Assembly: GCA_015059285.1 (NCBI GenBank)
Contig: SVAS01000004.1
Coordinates: 32,643 to 96,642, forward strand
Source of the DNA: Bacillota bacterium
Lineage (GTDB): Bacteria > Bacillota_I > Bacilli_A > RF39 > UBA660
Direction of reading: 5' to 3'
Length of the DNA: 64,000 nt
The notes under the pieces were generated by a model. It saw only the letters and a list, made by a program, of their open reading frames with translations. It made no database searches and had not been told where the DNA came from. Of this stretch, positions 61,863 through 64,000 are shown one piece after another; the stretch's first letter is position 1; the number at the start of each line of letters is the position of its first letter. Both the position numbers and the translations under genes were made by a program.

Positions 61863-63860
61863 ATGAAAGATTTATTATCTTTAAAAGGAATAGGAAATAA
61901 AACATTATTATTACTAAATAAGTTAGGAATAAATAATAGTGAACAATTACTAACATATTTTCCTTTTAGATATGATATTTTTAAAAGAAGTAATATATAT
62001 GAACTAGGGCAAGATGACAAAATAATTATTGATGGTATTGTAGAAACTAAACCTACTGTTTTTCATTTTAATCGTAAGATGGATAAGATGTCATTTAAAT
62101 TAAATGCTTCCACACATTTATTAAACGTAACCATTTTTAATAGAGGATTTTTAAAAAACAAACTAGAACCTGGGATGGTTATTACTATTATCGGTAAATA
62201 CGATAAAAAACATAATAGTGTGACTGCTAGTGATATAAGATTTGATGTGTTATCAGATACTCCTAAAATAGAACCAGTATATCATTCAATATCAGGTATT
62301 ACTAGTAAACAAATATCTAATTATATTCATGAGCTTTTAAAAGAAGAAATTCATTTACAAAGTTATATACCAGAATATATACAAGAAAAATATAATTTTT
62401 TAAAAAAAGAGGAAAGCATTAAAATAATTCATAATCCTAAAGAAGCAAAATCTTTTAAGCAAGCATTAAATCATATAAAATATGAAGAATTATTTTTATT
62501 TATGCTTAAGATGAATTATTTAAGAAATAATAAAAATAATAAAATAGGATTAAAGAGAAGTGTTGATTTTAACGAAGTTCAAGCTTTTATAGATGAATTA
62601 CCATTTAGTTTAACTATAGATCAAGAAAAAAGTGTTAAAGAAATTTATAATGACTTAATAAGTGAAAAAAGAATGAATAGGCTTCTTCAAGGTGATGTTG
62701 GTAGTGGTAAGACAGTTATCGCTTTTATTTCTTTATATATAAATTATTTAAGTGGATATCAAGGAGCGTTAATGGCACCAACAGAAATACTTGCTAACCA
62801 ACATTTTGCTAATATTCAAAAACTATTTAAAAAGTTTAATATGAATATTTGTTTACTTACAGGAAAAACAAAAGCAAAAGAAAAAAAGCAAATATATGAA
62901 GATTTAAAAAATGGTAAGATAAATATTATTATTGGAACGCATGCTTTAATTCAAGAAGATGTTAAATATCATAATTTAGGTTTAGTTATCACAGATGAAC
63001 AACACAGATTTGGAGTTAATCAAAGAGGAAATTTAAAAAACAAAGGTGTCACTCCAGATATTTTATATATGAGTGCAACCCCTATACCTAGAACCTATGC
63101 TTTAACTCTTTATGGTGATATGGATATCTCTAGTATAAAAACAATGCCTAGTGGTAGAAAAGAAGTTATTACATATTTAAAAAAAGAAAATGAAATAGCC
63201 GACATTTTAAATAAAATGTTTAATGAATTAAAACAAAAACATCAAATATATGTGGTCGCACCTTTAATTGAAGAAAGCGATAAAATTAATTTAGAAAATG
63301 TAGAAAAACTAGAAGAAAAAATGAATAAAGCATTTGGTAAATTCTATAATATTGGTGTCATGCATGGCAAGATGACAAATGTTGAAAAAGATAATATTAT
63401 GAATAAATTTAAAAATAATGAAATTCAAATATTAATTAGTACAACGGTTATAGAAGTTGGTGTTGATGTTGCTAATGCTACAATGATGGTTATTTTTGAT
63501 GCTTTTAGATTTGGTCTTTCCGCACTTCATCAACTTAGAGGAAGAGTAGGGAGAAATTCTTTACAATCTTATTGTATTTTAATTAGTGATAAAGAAACAG
63601 AAAGATTACAAGTCCTAACACAAACTACAGATGGATTTAAAATCAGCGAAGAAGATTTTAGACTTAGAGGTAGTGGAGATTTGTTTGGTGTAAAACAAAG
63701 TGGTGATATGGCCTTTAAACTTGCTGATATCAAAAAAGATTTTAATATTCTAAAAAAAGCTAAAGAAGATAGTTTAGAGTTTTTAGAAAGTTGTGAATAT
63801 CAGAATTTAAAATATGAACATATTAAAAAATTAATAGAAACTTCCAACAATTTAGATTAG
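61863..63860 (+). CDS. recG: ATP-dependent DNA helicase RecG
   Basis: RecG drives branch migration at stalled forks and Holliday junctions. The 665 residues hold an N-terminal helix-hairpin and OB wedge, then helicase motifs: GDVGSGKT (Walker A), APTEILANQHF, DEQHRFGVNQR, MSATPIPRTYALTLYGDMD in two parts, and QLRGRVGRN near the end. The start has AGGTGG. An SOS box sits in its promoter. Confidence 0.97.
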   Translation: MKDLLSLKGIGNKTLLLLNKLGINNSEQLLTYFPFRYDIFKRSNIYELGQDDKIIIDGIVETKPTVFHFNRKMDKMSFKLNASTHLLNVTIFNRGFLKNKLEPGMVITIIGKYDKKHNSVTASDIRFDVLSDTPKIEPVYHSISGITSKQISNYIHELLKEEIHLQSYIPEYIQEKYNFLKKEESIKIIHNPKEAKSFKQALNHIKYEELFLFMLKMNYLRNNKNNKIGLKRSVDFNEVQAFIDELPFSLTIDQEKSVKEIYNDLISEKRMNRLLQGDVGSGKTVIAFISLYINYLSGYQGALMAPTEILANQHFANIQKLFKKFNMNICLLTGKTKAKEKKQIYEDLKNGKINIIIGTHALIQEDVKYHNLGLVITDEQHRFGVNQRGNLKNKGVTPDILYMSATPIPRTYALTLYGDMDISSIKTMPSGRKEVITYLKKENEIADILNKMFNELKQKHQIYVVAPLIEESDKINLENVEKLEEKMNKAFGKFYNIGVMHGKMTNVEKDNIMNKFKNNEIQILISTTVIEVGVDVANATMMVIFDAFRFGLSALHQLRGRVGRNSLQSYCILISDKETERLQVLTQTTDGFKISEEDFRLRGSGDLFGVKQSGDMAFKLADIKKDFNILKKAKEDSLEFLESCEYQNLKYEHIKKLIETSNNLD

Positions 63861-63891
63861 TATATGAATTTTATTAAGTATGAAAATCAAC

Positions 63892-63920
63892 TTGACTTTT
63901 TAAAACAAAATCTCTATAAT
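63892..63920 (+). promoter_or_regulatory. Sigma-A promoter after recG
   Basis: TTGACT, 17 bases, TATAAT. A transcript would start near 63927 and run out of the window. Confidence 0.75.
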
Positions 63921-63926
63921 TATAAT

Positions 63927-64000
63927 AGCGTGATAATATCACGCGGGTGTTCTTATGCTAAATGGTATAAGAGCATTCAACCAAAACCCCCTGAAGGAGC
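63927..64000 (+). ncRNA. Start of a structured leader or small RNA (3' end outside window)
   Basis: The expected transcript opens with a 7-bp hairpin (GCGTGAT-AAT-ATCACGC, 63928-63944). A second stem follows (CTTATGC with GTATAAG), then ACCCCCTGAAGGAGC. It is far richer in G and C than the flanking DNA, which favours a conserved RNA such as a riboswitch or ncRNA, but no class was recognised. Confidence 0.4.

Noticed and set aside
63955..64000. Possible protein start MLNGIRAFNQNPLKE at the window end
   Set aside because: The codons CCC, CTG, AAG and GAG are unlike those of this genome, and the stretch is part of predicted hairpins; an RNA is more likely, though not proven.
63928..64000. Glycine riboswitch or tRNA at the right edge
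   Set aside because: The GAAGGAGC string recalls a glycine aptamer, but the other conserved blocks are absent, and no tRNA cloverleaf can be folded.
1..64000. CRISPR arrays, rRNA, tRNA, insertion sequences, prophage genes, or a reverse transcriptase with template repeat
   Set aside because: I looked for these in the gene list and intergenic gaps and saw none. The retroelement core predicted from the variable regions is therefore not in this window.
1..64000. Mycoplasma-type code with TGA as tryptophan
   Set aside because: TGA ends several intact genes (for example at 2643-2645, 43378-43380 and 45455-45457) and conserved tryptophans use TGG.

Overview
The window is AT-rich bacterial DNA of a low-GC Gram-positive (Firmicutes/Bacilli-like) gut-type anaerobe. 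The standard code fits: TGA acts as a stop for several genes. Endospore genes (a spoIIAA-like gene, a sigF-like gene, spoVAC-spoVAD-spoVAE, sspI, cse60) point to a spore-forming lineage. Pyruvate:ferredoxin oxidoreductase points to anaerobic metabolism. I infer an Erysipelotrichales/RF39-like relative, but a species cannot be named from the sequence.

Layout. 1-4.4 kb: cell wall precursors (two tandem MurE ligases, MraY) and a tyrosine phosphatase. 4.4-8.6 kb: a Fic protein, a GDPD-like protein and membrane proteins. 8.6-9.9 kb: the first of four pilin-like genes. 10-16.5 kb: the heat-shock cluster hrcA-grpE-dnaK-pepF-dnaJ behind two CIRCE-like operators. 16.5-26 kb: sspI, lemA-DUF2207, a coat-like gene, trmB, small envelope genes, a sensor with a degenerate GGDEF domain, and a YihY protein. 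26-37.4 kb: the second pilin-like gene, a radical SAM protein, a transporter, an M23 hydrolase, cse60, a lipid flippase, clpC and hsp20. 37.4-44.7 kb: the third and fourth pilin-like genes around the sporulation cluster. 45-52.3 kb: uvrA, deoD, an M16 protease pair, an unannotated type I toxin-antitoxin-like locus, and secG. 52.4-58.1 kb: rlmN, then PP2C, PASTA kinase, rsgA, rpe and a beta-lactamase-fold hydrolase. 58-64 kb: the oxidoreductase, a minus-strand small RNA candidate, recG behind an SOS box, and the start of a structured leader.

The most unusual content is the family of four dispersed type IV pilin-like proteins (8.8, 26.3, 37.4 and 43.6 kb). Two of them end in a short GC-rich segment. 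Across 81 nt these two copies differ only at first and second positions of codons ending in C or T, with no third-position change. This is the signature of adenine-directed mutagenesis of AAY codons by a diversity-generating retroelement (DGR). No reverse transcriptase or template repeat is visible here, so the retroelement would have to act in trans. All four genes share a promoter-like motif at fixed spacing.

Other structure not explained by ordinary genes: a 27-residue hydrophobic peptide gene with an antisense RNA and 5'-3' complementary mRNA ends; a SpoIIAA homologue that has lost its phosphorylated serine, in a locus lacking the SpoIIAB kinase gene; sigma-G-type promoters before sspI and spoVAC; and a Spo0A box before spoIIAA.
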